From: Bovifimicola ammoniilytica
GTDB taxonomy: Bacteria > Bacillota > Clostridia > Lachnospirales > Lachnospiraceae
Reading direction: 5' to 3'
DNA length: 64,000 bases
Assembly: GCF_025567085.1 (NCBI RefSeq)
Contig: NZ_JAOQJN010000002.1
Location: 310,001 to 374,000, forward strand
Positions 42,047 through 50,457 of this stretch are shown here, in pieces (the stretch's first letter is position 1; every line of letters starts with the position of its first letter). Under the pieces are notes generated by a model. It was not told the origin of the DNA. It searched no databases and saw only the letters and a program-made list of their open reading frames with translations. Both the position numbers and the translations under genes were made by a program.

Positions 42047-42715
42047 ATGGATAAAGATGGTCAGATTAAAGTAAGTGATAAATATTCACTTCAAGGCAGG
42101 GTATTTAACCGTCTGAGAGAAGATATTTTATCGGGGAAATATAAGGAAAATGATGAGTTAAGAGAAATGACAATTGGTGCAGAACTGGGAGTTAGCAGGA
42201 CTCCGGTTCGCGAAGCACTAAGACAGTTAGAATTCGAGGGACTTGTAAGCATCATACCTAATAAAGGCGCATATGTTATCGGAATCAGTAAAAAAGACTT
42301 AAAGGATATATATGAGATGAGAGCCAGATTAGAGGGCTTATGTGCAAGATGGGCTACTAAAAATGCTACAGATGAGAACATTTCGAAACTCGAAGAGATT
42401 TCAGACTTGTCAGAATTTCACTATGTAAAGAAAAAATTTGATAAAGTATTAGAACTTGATAATGAATTTCACGAATTATTATATGAGATGGCTGATAGTA
42501 AAATGTTATATAAGACATTATCAGACTTTCATCACTATTTAGAAATAATAAGAAAGAAAACATTATCTTCTAATGAAAGAGTATGTGATTCGATTAAAGA
42601 ACATAAAGATATCGTTGAAGCTATAAAAGCTAAAGATAAGGACAGAGCAGAAGAATTGGCAATTCTTCATATGAAGAATACGATAAAGAATATCGAAGCC
42701 CATAAATTATTGTAG
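42047..42715 (+). CDS. GntR family regulator, FadR/FCD type
   Basis: A 222-residue repressor. Residues ~10-75 are the GntR winged helix (RVFNRLREDILSGKYKENDELREMTIGAELGVSRTPVREALRQLEFEGLV) and residues ~95-215 the all-helical FCD effector domain with metal-ligand-type residues in LDNEFHELLYEMA and SIKEHKDIVEAI. AGGGGTG precedes the ATG. It follows the acyltransferase gene by 8 bp. The 24-bp palindrome at the operon promoter is the likely binding site. FCD ligands are usually organic acids, so citrate or an acyl-CoA-linked metabolite is a plausible effector. Confidence 0.92.
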   Translation: MDKDGQIKVSDKYSLQGRVFNRLREDILSGKYKENDELREMTIGAELGVSRTPVREALRQLEFEGLVSIIPNKGAYVIGISKKDLKDIYEMRARLEGLCARWATKNATDENISKLEEISDLSEFHYVKKKFDKVLELDNEFHELLYEMADSKMLYKTLSDFHHYLEIIRKKTLSSNERVCDSIKEHKDIVEAIKAKDKDRAEELAILHMKNTIKNIEAHKLL

Positions 42716-43256
42716 AATATATAATGCTCAGACCTTGCTCATACAAATGTAGTTTATATTTATCTGTTAAAGTAAATTTGATATATAAATATCGAAACTC
42801 CTTGTAAGTAATTGCGTAAATTTGTAAGATATCATTTTTTGGCTCAAATTTTGTGTACATTCAACAGACATACATTTAAGCCGAGATGTCCGGCTATGAC
42901 ACACGCTTTCATATTTCCTTTATCTAGTGAGAGTAAATGCTGCCTTCTGCAGAGGTTATTACGGTGCAGTTAATCAAACGCGCTCCGCTTGAACGGTGAT
43001 TTACTGCACCGACCTTTTGCATCAGGCAGCATTAACTCTCACACGATACGTCATAAATCAAGTGTGTGACATAGCCGGACACATCGGCTTAAATGTATGG
43101 CATTGAATGAACATAAATAATCGTAAGAGCCAAAAAAAGATATCTACAAATTAGCAATTCTTACAAAAGTTCGATATTTATATATGCAAATTTACTTAAC
43201 ACAGATAATTTAATTCTATTTTGTATGAGTAAAGTCTGAGTATTTATATATTATAC
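42712..43256. repeat. Giant imperfect inverted repeat filling a convergent spacer
   Basis: The left arm runs from about 42712 to 42976 and the right arm from about 42997 to 43256, around a 20-nt centre. By hand alignment most of the arm length pairs, with several long near-identical blocks: TATAAATATCGAA, CATTTAAGCCGA, TGTCCGGCTATG, AATGCTGCC and GGTGCAG-AATCA. The arms reach the stop codons of both convergent genes. No protein frame fits it. It could be a foldback or MITE-like element or a very large RNA hairpin; it surely also acts as a bidirectional barrier to transcription. A partial relative lies at 9613-9706. Confidence 0.88.
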
Positions 43257-45161
43257 AAGTGTTTCCCATAATTCGTATAGCTTCTCAAGTTCACTATTAA
43301 CGGCTTCGATTTCTTTAGTAATCTCCATTAATTTACCGACATCAGAAGCAATATCAGGATTATTCATCTCTTCTGAAAGAGCATTGTTTTTTTCTTCAAG
43401 TTCGTTTATACGTCCTTCGGTTTTCTTTAATTCATTTTGTTTTTTACGAAGCCTGGCCTGTTCATCTTTCATAGTCTGCCAGTCAGCTTTAGAAGAAGAA
43501 ACAGCAGAAGTGTCTTTGGTTTCAGCGGCTTCAGGTGCGGCATATATAGCTGTTAACTCAGCTTTTTTCTCGAGATAATAATCATAATTGCCTATATAAT
43601 TTACAATCTTATTATTAGTCAGCTCTATAATTCTGCTAGCGGTTTTATTTATGAAATATCGGTCGTGGGATACATAGAGAATAGTCCCATCATAACTGTT
43701 AATCGCATTTTCAAGGATTTCCTTAGATGTAATATCTAAATGGTTCGTAGGCTCATCAAGAATAAGGAAGTTAGCATTTGATAACATAAGTTTTGCAAGC
43801 GAAACACGTCCACGTTCACCACCGCTTAAGTCTTTAATCTGCTTAAATACATCATCACCAGTGAATAAAAATGCTGCCAGCACATTACGAATTTCTGTAT
43901 TAGTCATATCAGGATATGCATCTGAGATTTCTTCAAACAAAGTATTTTCCATAGTTAAAACATGATGCTCCTGGTCGTAGTATCCGATTTCAACCTTGCT
44001 GCCTAATTTAGTTGAACCGCTGTCGGCATCGATTATTCCATTTATGATTTTCAAGATGGTAGTCTTGCCTGTACCGTTATTACCGATTATACTGACTTTT
44101 TCGCCACGTTTGATTTCAAAGTTAATATCTGAGAAAAGATGGTTATCACCAAAAGATTTAGAAAGATTTTCTACCGATAATACATCTTTACCACTTGTAA
44201 TCCTTGGAGTTAATTTAAGATGCATTTCATCATCAATATATTTTGGCTTTTCTACAACTTCGATTTTATTTAGCTGTTTTTCACGACTTTCAGCTCTTTT
44301 AATTGATTTCTCACGATTAAAAGATTTGAGCTTCTCGATAACCTCTTTCTGATGCTTGATTTCCTGCTGCTGATTAAGATATTTTTTAAGTTCAGCTTCT
44401 CTTAAAGAGGCTTTCTTAGTGGCATAATCGCTGTAATTACCATTATATGTAGTACATTTTGTATTCTCTATCTCTACAACTTTAGTTACGATTTTATCAA
44501 GGAAATAACGGTCATGGGAGATTATGATAACAGCACCTTTGTAATTGCTTAAGAAACCTTCTAACCATGCAATTGAGTTAAGGTCTAAGTGGTTAGTAGG
44601 CTCATCTAATAATATGATATCAGGCTTAGATAACAGAATCTTACTTAAGAATACTCGTGTTTTCTGTCCGCCTGACAGAGTTGATATCTTTCTGTCAAAA
44701 TCTTCCTCTGCAAAGCCTAAGCCCTTTAAGACACCTGTAATTTCGCTCTTATAAGCATATCCGTCATTTAATTCGAAAGTATGTGTTAATTTAGAATAGT
44801 TTTCAAGAAGTTTTTCTAATTCTTTACCCTCGGCAGTTTTCATTTCAGCTTCTAATGAACGGATTGTACTTTCCATTTCTATAATCTCTTTTTTGACATC
44901 TAACATTTCTTCGTAGATAGTATGCCCGCCTGCTATATCAGGGTGCTGCGATAAATATGCAAGAGTTTTATTTTTAGCTACGGTTATAATTCCGTCATCA
45001 GGCTTTAATTCTCCTGTAATTATCTTAAATAATGTCGATTTACCCGCACCATTAATTCCGACTATTGCAACTTTCTCTCTATCTTCTGCATGAAATGAGC
45101 AGTTATCTAATATAACCTTACTGTCAAAACTTTTACTTATGTTACTACATGATAAAATCAT
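43251..45161 (-). CDS. ABC-F family ATP-binding protein
   Basis: A 636-residue soluble protein with two ABC domains and no membrane helices. First domain: Walker A GINGAGKST (about 35), signature LSGGQKTR, Walker B ILLDEPTNHLD. A charged helical linker (ABC-F P-site tRNA interaction motif region, about 235-315) leads to the second domain: GNNGTGKTT, LSGGERGR, LILDEPTNHLD. The C-terminal ~110 residues form a coiled-coil (EEKNNALSEEMNNPD). This order fits the YdiF/Uup-type translation factors that act on ribosomes; antibiotic protection cannot be told. Its stop codon is inside the giant inverted repeat. Confidence 0.92.
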   Translation of the reverse strand: MILSCSNISKSFDSKVILDNCSFHAEDREKVAIVGINGAGKSTLFKIITGELKPDDGIITVAKNKTLAYLSQHPDIAGGHTIYEEMLDVKKEIIEMESTIRSLEAEMKTAEGKELEKLLENYSKLTHTFELNDGYAYKSEITGVLKGLGFAEEDFDRKISTLSGGQKTRVFLSKILLSKPDIILLDEPTNHLDLNSIAWLEGFLSNYKGAVIIISHDRYFLDKIVTKVVEIENTKCTTYNGNYSDYATKKASLREAELKKYLNQQQEIKHQKEVIEKLKSFNREKSIKRAESREKQLNKIEVVEKPKYIDDEMHLKLTPRITSGKDVLSVENLSKSFGDNHLFSDINFEIKRGEKVSIIGNNGTGKTTILKIINGIIDADSGSTKLGSKVEIGYYDQEHHVLTMENTLFEEISDAYPDMTNTEIRNVLAAFLFTGDDVFKQIKDLSGGERGRVSLAKLMLSNANFLILDEPTNHLDITSKEILENAINSYDGTILYVSHDRYFINKTASRIIELTNNKIVNYIGNYDYYLEKKAELTAIYAAPEAAETKDTSAVSSSKADWQTMKDEQARLRKKQNELKKTEGRINELEEKNNALSEEMNNPDIASDVGKLMEITKEIEAVNSELEKLYELWETLV

Positions 45162-45342
45162 AATTACCTCACCAATCTAAATTAATCCAAAATAAATTTT
45201 TTAATAAGTCTTATATTAATATTAAAGTAATATTTTGAAATAGAATTTTTAACGTTTACTACTAAATATAAACGATTTTTATAAAGTTGTCTATGAAGAT
45301 ATTAAAAAAAGATATTAAATAAGAGAAAAAAGTTTAGTTGCT

Positions 45343-45360
45343 TTGTTTAATTTTTATCAA
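45343..45360 (+). promoter_or_regulatory. Probable Rex operator upstream of rex
   Basis: TTGTTTAATTTTTATCAA matches 12 of 14 defined positions of the Rex consensus TTGTTAA-N4-TTAACAA. It lies where the -35 would be; TATAAT follows at 45369-45374. Indicates NADH-responsive self-repression. Confidence 0.6.
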
Positions 45361-45445
45361 AGATGTGTTATAATTTTTTAAAATTTAATAAATTTAATGT
45401 ATTAAATCATTGAATTAAAATCAGAACGGAATTGGATGGTGAATT

Positions 45446-46084
45446 ATGGTTAAGAATAGTATCTCTAAGGCAGTTATCGGAAGACTGCCAAGATATTACA
45501 GATATTTAGGAGAAATAATGGAGTCGGGTGTTGAAAGAATTTCATCAGGCGAACTTAGCAAGAAGATGAACGTAACAGCTTCGCAGATAAGACAGGACCT
45601 GAATAATTTCGGAGGATTTGGACAACAGGGATATGGATATAATGTCAAATATTTGTATGTTGAAATAGGTAAAATACTTGGAGTAGACAAGCAGCATAAT
45701 ATGATTATTATCGGTACAGGTAACCTTGGAAGAGCACTTGCTAATTATGCTAATTTTGAGAAAAGAGGATTTGTTCTTATAGGGTTGTTTGATAAGAATC
45801 CTAAACTAATAGGCAAGAAAGTCAGAGGCATAGCAGTTCAGTCTATGAAAAATTTAGAAGAATTTGCCAAGGATAATAAAATTGACATCGCAACACTTGC
45901 CATACCTAAGGCAGAGGCAGTAAAAGTAGCAGAAAAGCTTGCGGAATGTGGTGTCAGGGCAATATGGAATTTTGCTCATACAGACCTTAATCTGCCTAAG
46001 AATATTGTTGTTGAAAATGTACATTTATCAGAAAGCCTTATGCAGTTATCATATAATCTTACAAGAACTGAAAATGATATGTAA
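45446..46084 (+). CDS. rex: Redox-sensing transcriptional repressor Rex
   Basis: A 212-residue repressor. Winged helix: AVIGRLPRYYRYLGEI, ISSGELSKKMNVTASQIRQDLNNFGGFGQQGYGYNV (residues to ~75). Rossmann domain: IIIGTGNLGRALANY, then GLFDKNPKLIGKKV, and the family end FAHTDLNLPKNIVVENVHLSESLMQLSY. It senses the NADH/NAD+ ratio and releases fermentation genes when NADH is high. A consensus-like Rex site lies in front of it. It opens a plus-strand group with an unknown coiled-coil gene, acpS, nnrDE and alr. Confidence 0.95.
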   Translation: MVKNSISKAVIGRLPRYYRYLGEIMESGVERISSGELSKKMNVTASQIRQDLNNFGGFGQQGYGYNVKYLYVEIGKILGVDKQHNMIIIGTGNLGRALANYANFEKRGFVLIGLFDKNPKLIGKKVRGIAVQSMKNLEEFAKDNKIDIATLAIPKAEAVKVAEKLAECGVRAIWNFAHTDLNLPKNIVVENVHLSESLMQLSYNLTRTENDM

Positions 46085-46113
46085 TAATTCTTATTCGCAT
46101 ATGGGAGGTAACA

Positions 46114-46758
46114 ATGGCTAAAAAAGAAACAGAAGGTTCATATGAAGATTTTGAAAATTTAATAGACTTAAAGAAGATTCCAATTTTGCCATTAGATAAC
46201 AGATGGCATCAGTTATTTCCAGATAATTTAAAGACACCAAGGATAAAGAAGCTTGAGAAAGAAGTTATGAATCTCGTGAAAAGAGAAGGTGGCGTATCAA
46301 GGGAGATTAAGAATCTTGTTGGGCTCAAGAAGAAGCTTATGAAAGAAATCGTAGACAATATGGAAGAAACAGATAATGAAAACGAGAAACTAAGACAGAA
46401 GAAACTTGATGCAAGCAGGAAATTAATTGAAGATATTAATAATAAGAATACTGAGCTAGAGAACGAGAAATACCAATTGCCGTACAGACTTATGAAGGTA
46501 AATGAAGAATTACTTATGGAAAGTATTGAGAAATGTTATAATCGCCTTAGTAATAATGAAATGCAGATAGAAGCTCTGGGTGAATGGATTGAAAAGACGA
46601 GAATACAACTTAAGAGAAATGTAGTAATTAAGCAGGATAAAACTGATGAAAATAACAACATTTACGGATATATGCATGATATGTTAGGACATGAGGTTAT
46701 GGAAATATTTGACAGAGAACATAATTATGATAAGAACAAGTTCAAGGAGGAAAAATGA
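46114..46758 (+). CDS. Uncharacterised coiled-coil protein between rex and acpS
   Basis: A 214-residue soluble protein rich in Lys, Glu and Asn. After a short N-terminal part (PILPLDNRWHQLFPDNLKTPRIKKLEKEV) the remaining ~150 residues read as two long helices separated by KYQLPYRLMK, a coiled-coil hairpin pattern; the end GYMHDMLGHEVMEIFDREHNYDKN may be a small cap. GGGAGG lies before the ATG, and its stop overlaps the acpS start in ATGA. I recognise no family. Position between a redox regulator and acyl-carrier-protein synthase does not tell its job. Confidence 0.6.
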   Translation: MAKKETEGSYEDFENLIDLKKIPILPLDNRWHQLFPDNLKTPRIKKLEKEVMNLVKREGGVSREIKNLVGLKKKLMKEIVDNMEETDNENEKLRQKKLDASRKLIEDINNKNTELENEKYQLPYRLMKVNEELLMESIEKCYNRLSNNEMQIEALGEWIEKTRIQLKRNVVIKQDKTDENNNIYGYMHDMLGHEVMEIFDREHNYDKNKFKEEK

Positions 46759-47153
46759 TAATAGGAATAGGAAATGATATTGTTGAAATCAAGAGATTTA
46801 TGACTCTTAAAGAGCATTTCAAGGATAAATTTTATACAGAGAGGGAAATTGAGGAAGCAAAGGGGAGAGCTTCTTTTTTTGCAGCAAATTTCTCGGTAAA
46901 GGAAGCTGTTTCTAAGTCATTTGGAACAGGTTTCAGAGGCTTTAGCGGAAAAGATATAGAAGTCCTTAGAGATGAATTAGGAAAGCCATATGTAAATCTG
47001 TATGGTGGAGCGAAGAAAATTAGTGAAAGCTTAGGAATTAATGAGATATTTGTAAGTATCTCTGATACAGATAATCTGGTTATGACAATGGCAGTTGCTG
47101 AAAGTAGAAATGGAGGAGCAGAGAATGGAAATATTAACCGGAAAAGCAAGTAA
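46755..47153 (+). CDS. acpS: Holo-[acyl-carrier-protein] synthase
   Basis: A 132-residue 4'-phosphopantetheinyl transferase of the AcpS type. GIGNDIVEIKRF provides the Mg-binding Asp (about 8), and FAANFSVKEAVSKSFGTGF holds the second acidic ligand (Glu about 59) and Lys. It moves phosphopantetheine from CoA to ACP for fatty-acid synthesis. AAGGAGG precedes the ATG. It overlaps the preceding gene by 4 bases and the next gene by 29 bases, so all are translationally coupled. Confidence 0.95.
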   Translation: MIIGIGNDIVEIKRFMTLKEHFKDKFYTEREIEEAKGRASFFAANFSVKEAVSKSFGTGFRGFSGKDIEVLRDELGKPYVNLYGGAKKISESLGINEIFVSISDTDNLVMTMAVAESRNGGAENGNINRKSK

Positions 47154-48654
47154 AATCGTTGATAATTATTGCATTAATGAGCTTAAGATACCATCGTTAG
47201 TTCTTATGGAAAGAGCAGCTTTAGCGGTCGGTGAATGTGTGACAGAAATATGCAGGCAGAATAAATATAATAAAGTTAAGATTATATGTGGTGTTGGCAA
47301 TAATGGAGCGGACGGACTGGCACTTGCAAGAATACTATGTGATGATGAAACGAAGATTAATAAATCGGATATCTGCGTTTGTATCATTGGAAATATGGAA
47401 AAAGCAAGTGAAGAATTCAATATACAATATGACATTTTACAGAATATAGGAATGGATATTATTAAAATAAAAGATAAAGAGCAATTTAAAGAAGTAATTG
47501 CAGATGGCGAATTGGTTGTTGATGCTATATTTGGAATAGGATTATCAAGAGATGTAAACGGCCTATTTGCAGATATTATTAATGAAATTAATGAAAGCAA
47601 GACAAAGGTTATCGCTATTGACTGTCCAAGTGGACTCAATTCAGACAACGGAAGAGTTATGGGAGTTGCTATAAAGGCTTATAAGACAGTTACGTTTGGA
47701 AGATTAAAAGCAGGGTTAGTCTTGTGTGATGGTAAGAATTATACGGGAGAAGTAGTGGTAAGACAGGTTGGTTTTAATGAGCTTGCATATGAAAATTTAA
47801 GAAAAAATTATAAAGAAGAAGTATTTAATGCATTTACGAAGAAAGATTTAAAAATTATTCCTGAGAGAAACCCTGTATCTAATAAAGGAACATATGGACG
47901 TATAAAGGTTATTGCTGGTTCAAAGAATATGTGTGGAGCAGCGATACTTTCAGCGATAGCGGCATATAGATGTGGAGCAGGTATAGTAGAAGTATTAACG
48001 CATATAAATAATCTTCCTATAGTGAAGGGAAAGATTATAGAAGCAGTTGTTAATGATTATGCTGAACCTTTTGAATTAGACAGTAGTTCAATAGTGGTTG
48101 CGGGACCGGGATTATCAGTTGACGATATGGCAAATAACCTGATTAAAAAGGTACTTACCTCGAATTGTAATGCAGTTATAGACGCAGACGGATTAAATGT
48201 TATAAGTAAAAACAGAGAATTATTAAAAATGCTTCATAACAAAGTGATTATAACACCACATATTAAGGAAATGTCGAGACTAACAGATATCAGTTGTCAG
48301 GATATCAGGGAAAATATAGTAAAGGTTGCTAAAGACTTTTCGGAGAAATATGGCTGCATAACGGTTATAAAAGATGCTACAACAGTAATCGCTGATTACA
48401 ATGGAAATGTTACTGTAAATCTATCAGGAAACAGCGGAATGTCAACAGGTGGAAGTGGTGATGTATTATCAGGAATAATTGGTGGAATGATATCACAAAT
48501 ATTAGGTATTTACGAAGCTGCCTGTATGGGTGTATACTTACATGGATTGGCAGGTGACTATGCGAAAGAGAGTAAATCAGATTATGGAATGATTGCTTCA
48601 GATATTAATGATGCCATTACACAAATCTTAAAATATAGAAATGGAGAAGTGTAA
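47125..48654 (+). CDS. nnrDE: Bifunctional NAD(P)HX epimerase/dehydratase
   Basis: A 509-residue fusion. Residues ~1-215 are the YjeF/NnrE epimerase (GVGNNGADGLALARIL; VDAIFGIGLSRDV; AIDCPSGLNSDNG). Residues ~230-509 are the ribokinase-like NnrD dehydratase (KGTYGRIKVIAGSKNMCGAAILS; VVAGPGL; TGGSGDVLSGIIGGMI). It repairs hydrated NADH and NADPH with ADP or ATP. The frame opens at 47095 but GGAGGAG six bases before the ATG at 47125 decides the start, overlapping acpS by 29 bases. Location next to alr and acpS is common in Firmicutes. Confidence 0.95.
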   Translation: MEILTGKASKIVDNYCINELKIPSLVLMERAALAVGECVTEICRQNKYNKVKIICGVGNNGADGLALARILCDDETKINKSDICVCIIGNMEKASEEFNIQYDILQNIGMDIIKIKDKEQFKEVIADGELVVDAIFGIGLSRDVNGLFADIINEINESKTKVIAIDCPSGLNSDNGRVMGVAIKAYKTVTFGRLKAGLVLCDGKNYTGEVVVRQVGFNELAYENLRKNYKEEVFNAFTKKDLKIIPERNPVSNKGTYGRIKVIAGSKNMCGAAILSAIAAYRCGAGIVEVLTHINNLPIVKGKIIEAVVNDYAEPFELDSSSIVVAGPGLSVDDMANNLIKKVLTSNCNAVIDADGLNVISKNRELLKMLHNKVIITPHIKEMSRLTDISCQDIRENIVKVAKDFSEKYGCITVIKDATTVIADYNGNVTVNLSGNSGMSTGGSGDVLSGIIGGMISQILGIYEAACMGVYLHGLAGDYAKESKSDYGMIASDINDAITQILKYRNGEV

Positions 48655-48657
48655 AAA

Positions 48658-49857
48658 ATGAACACAATGGAAAAATATTACAGAGTATGTGTAACAATTA
48701 ATTTAGATGCTATATATAATAATGTAACAAATCTTAAGAATAATATAAAGGAAGGAACAAAGGTAATTGCAGTAATTAAAACTGACGGATATGGACATGG
48801 AGCAGTACCTATAGCATATACAATAAATGATTTAGTAGATGCGTATGCGGTTGCAACGATAGATGAAGCTGTTAATCTAAGAGAAAATGGAATAAAAAAA
48901 CCTGTATATGTTATCGGATATACTCATGACAGCCAGATGGAAAGAGTTGTTGAAAATGATGTGAGACCAGCTATATTTACAATGGAATCGGCTATGGCTG
49001 CTTCTGATGCAGCAAAGAAACTTGGAAGAATGGCAAAACTTCATATTAAAGTAGATACCGGAATGAGCAGAATTGGTTTTAAAGATTGTGAAGAAAGCAT
49101 TGAAACCATTAAGAAGATAAGTAAGCTTGATAATGTTGAAATCGAGGGAATATTTACACATTTTGCAACAGCAGATGAGACGGATAAGTCTAAGACGATG
49201 AAACAGTTTGAAAGATTCAAGAATTTCACAGACAGACTTGAAGAAGAGGGAATACATATACCTGTGAAGCATTGTTCAAACAGTGCAGCCATAATGGAGA
49301 TTAATTCTGCAAATATGGATGCTGTACGTGCAGGTATTGCAATGTATGGATTGTATCCATCTGATGAAGTCGATAAGAGTTCAGTAAAACTTACACCTGC
49401 GTTAGGACTAAGAAGTCATGTTGTATATGTTAAAGATATTGAAACAGGTACAGAAGTAAGTTATGGCGGTACATTTGTTGCAGATAAGCCAATGAAGATA
49501 GCAACAATTCCGGTAGGATATGGAGATGGATACAGAAGAAGTCTTTCTAATAAAGGCTATGTTCTTATAAGAGGAAAAAAGGCTAATATTCTTGGTAGAA
49601 TCTGTATGGATCAGTTTATGGTTGATGTTACTGATATAGATGGTGTGATATCGGGAGATGAGGTTATTCTTATCGGTAAATCAGGCAATGAGGAGATTAC
49701 AACAGAGAAGATGGCAGAAATTGCAGGAGATACATTTAATTATGAGGTTGTATGTGATTTAGGAAAGCGTATGCCAAGAGTATATTACAGAAATGGCAAA
49801 ATTGTATGTACCAAGGATTATTTTGATGATATATACGACGTGAGTATGATGAAATAA
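48658..49857 (+). CDS. alr: Alanine racemase
   Basis: A 399-residue PLP enzyme that supplies D-alanine for peptidoglycan. The Schiff-base lysine is in VIAVIKTDGYGHGAVP (Lys 41). The second catalytic residue, Tyr, is in EVSYGGTF (about 269). Further motifs: KVDTGMSRIGF, VRAGIAMYGLYPS and the C-terminal DQFMVDVTDIDG. The start follows the nnrDE stop by 3 bases. A toxin-type gene lies downstream. The operon nnrDE-alr-endoA recalls the alr-ndoAI-ndoA order of Bacillus but lacks the antitoxin. Confidence 0.96.
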   Translation: MNTMEKYYRVCVTINLDAIYNNVTNLKNNIKEGTKVIAVIKTDGYGHGAVPIAYTINDLVDAYAVATIDEAVNLRENGIKKPVYVIGYTHDSQMERVVENDVRPAIFTMESAMAASDAAKKLGRMAKLHIKVDTGMSRIGFKDCEESIETIKKISKLDNVEIEGIFTHFATADETDKSKTMKQFERFKNFTDRLEEEGIHIPVKHCSNSAAIMEINSANMDAVRAGIAMYGLYPSDEVDKSSVKLTPALGLRSHVVYVKDIETGTEVSYGGTFVADKPMKIATIPVGYGDGYRRSLSNKGYVLIRGKKANILGRICMDQFMVDVTDIDGVISGDEVILIGKSGNEEITTEKMAEIAGDTFNYEVVCDLGKRMPRVYYRNGKIVCTKDYFDDIYDVSMMK

Positions 49858-49958
49858 AAGTTTATAGATAAAAATAGAATATACACCCTTTTTTAGGCAA
49901 TACTATTGATAGAGTAAATTTACTTAAATATAAAGGTAAAATATGGAGTGTGAATTCG

Positions 49959-50306
49959 TTGATAGTTAGAAGAGGAGATGTATATTATGCTGATTTGCGA
50001 CCTGTTATTGGTTCAGAACAGGGAGGAATCAGACCGGTGCTTATAATTCAGAATGATATGGGCAATAAGCATAGTCCTACTGTAATATGTGCAGCCATCA
50101 CGTCTAAAATGAATAAAGCAAAGCTGCCTACACATGTAGAATTAGATAGCAGGAGATATAATATGGTAAAAGATTCGGTTATTCTGTTAGAACAACTCAG
50201 GACAATTGATAAGAAAAGATTGAAAGATAAAGTATGTCATCTGGACGAAGAAATATTAAATCAGGTTGATAGAGCATTGCTTGTTAGTTTAGAATTAAAT
50301 ACATAA
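49959..50306 (+). CDS. Type II toxin endoribonuclease EndoA/MazF (no adjacent antitoxin)
   Basis: A 115-residue MazF-family protein nearly colinear with Bacillus EndoA: IVRRGDVYYADLRPVIGSEQGGIRPVLIIQND, AAITSKMNKAKLPTHVELD and DSVILLEQLRTIDKKRLKDKV. Family residues for RNA cleavage at the RP and T/S loop positions are present. I use the TTG at 49959, matching the family start; a GTG at 49950 is possible. The 92-bp gap after alr holds no antitoxin frame, unlike the Bacillus locus. It may be controlled by a distant antitoxin, or act as a regulated RNase. No activity is implied beyond family membership. Confidence 0.9.
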   Translation: MIVRRGDVYYADLRPVIGSEQGGIRPVLIIQNDMGNKHSPTVICAAITSKMNKAKLPTHVELDSRRYNMVKDSVILLEQLRTIDKKRLKDKVCHLDEEILNQVDRALLVSLELNT

Positions 50307-50457
50307 AATATTGACTAATAAGTAATAAAATGATATATTTTCTGTTATTAGTGCATAATTGTACTGAAAAAGTGAGTGTATAATATAACTTTAAAGCATA
50401 AAAAGTAATATTATGTTGTCACATATATTAATCAAAAGGTAAAAGGAGTAAATTCAA

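Noticed and set aside
42712..43256. Insertion sequence at the giant inverted repeat
   Set aside because: There is no transposase frame in or beside it; at most it is a non-autonomous element.
47095..47124. 10-codon extension of the NnrDE fusion
   Set aside because: It lacks its own ribosome site; GGAGGAG selects the ATG at 47125.
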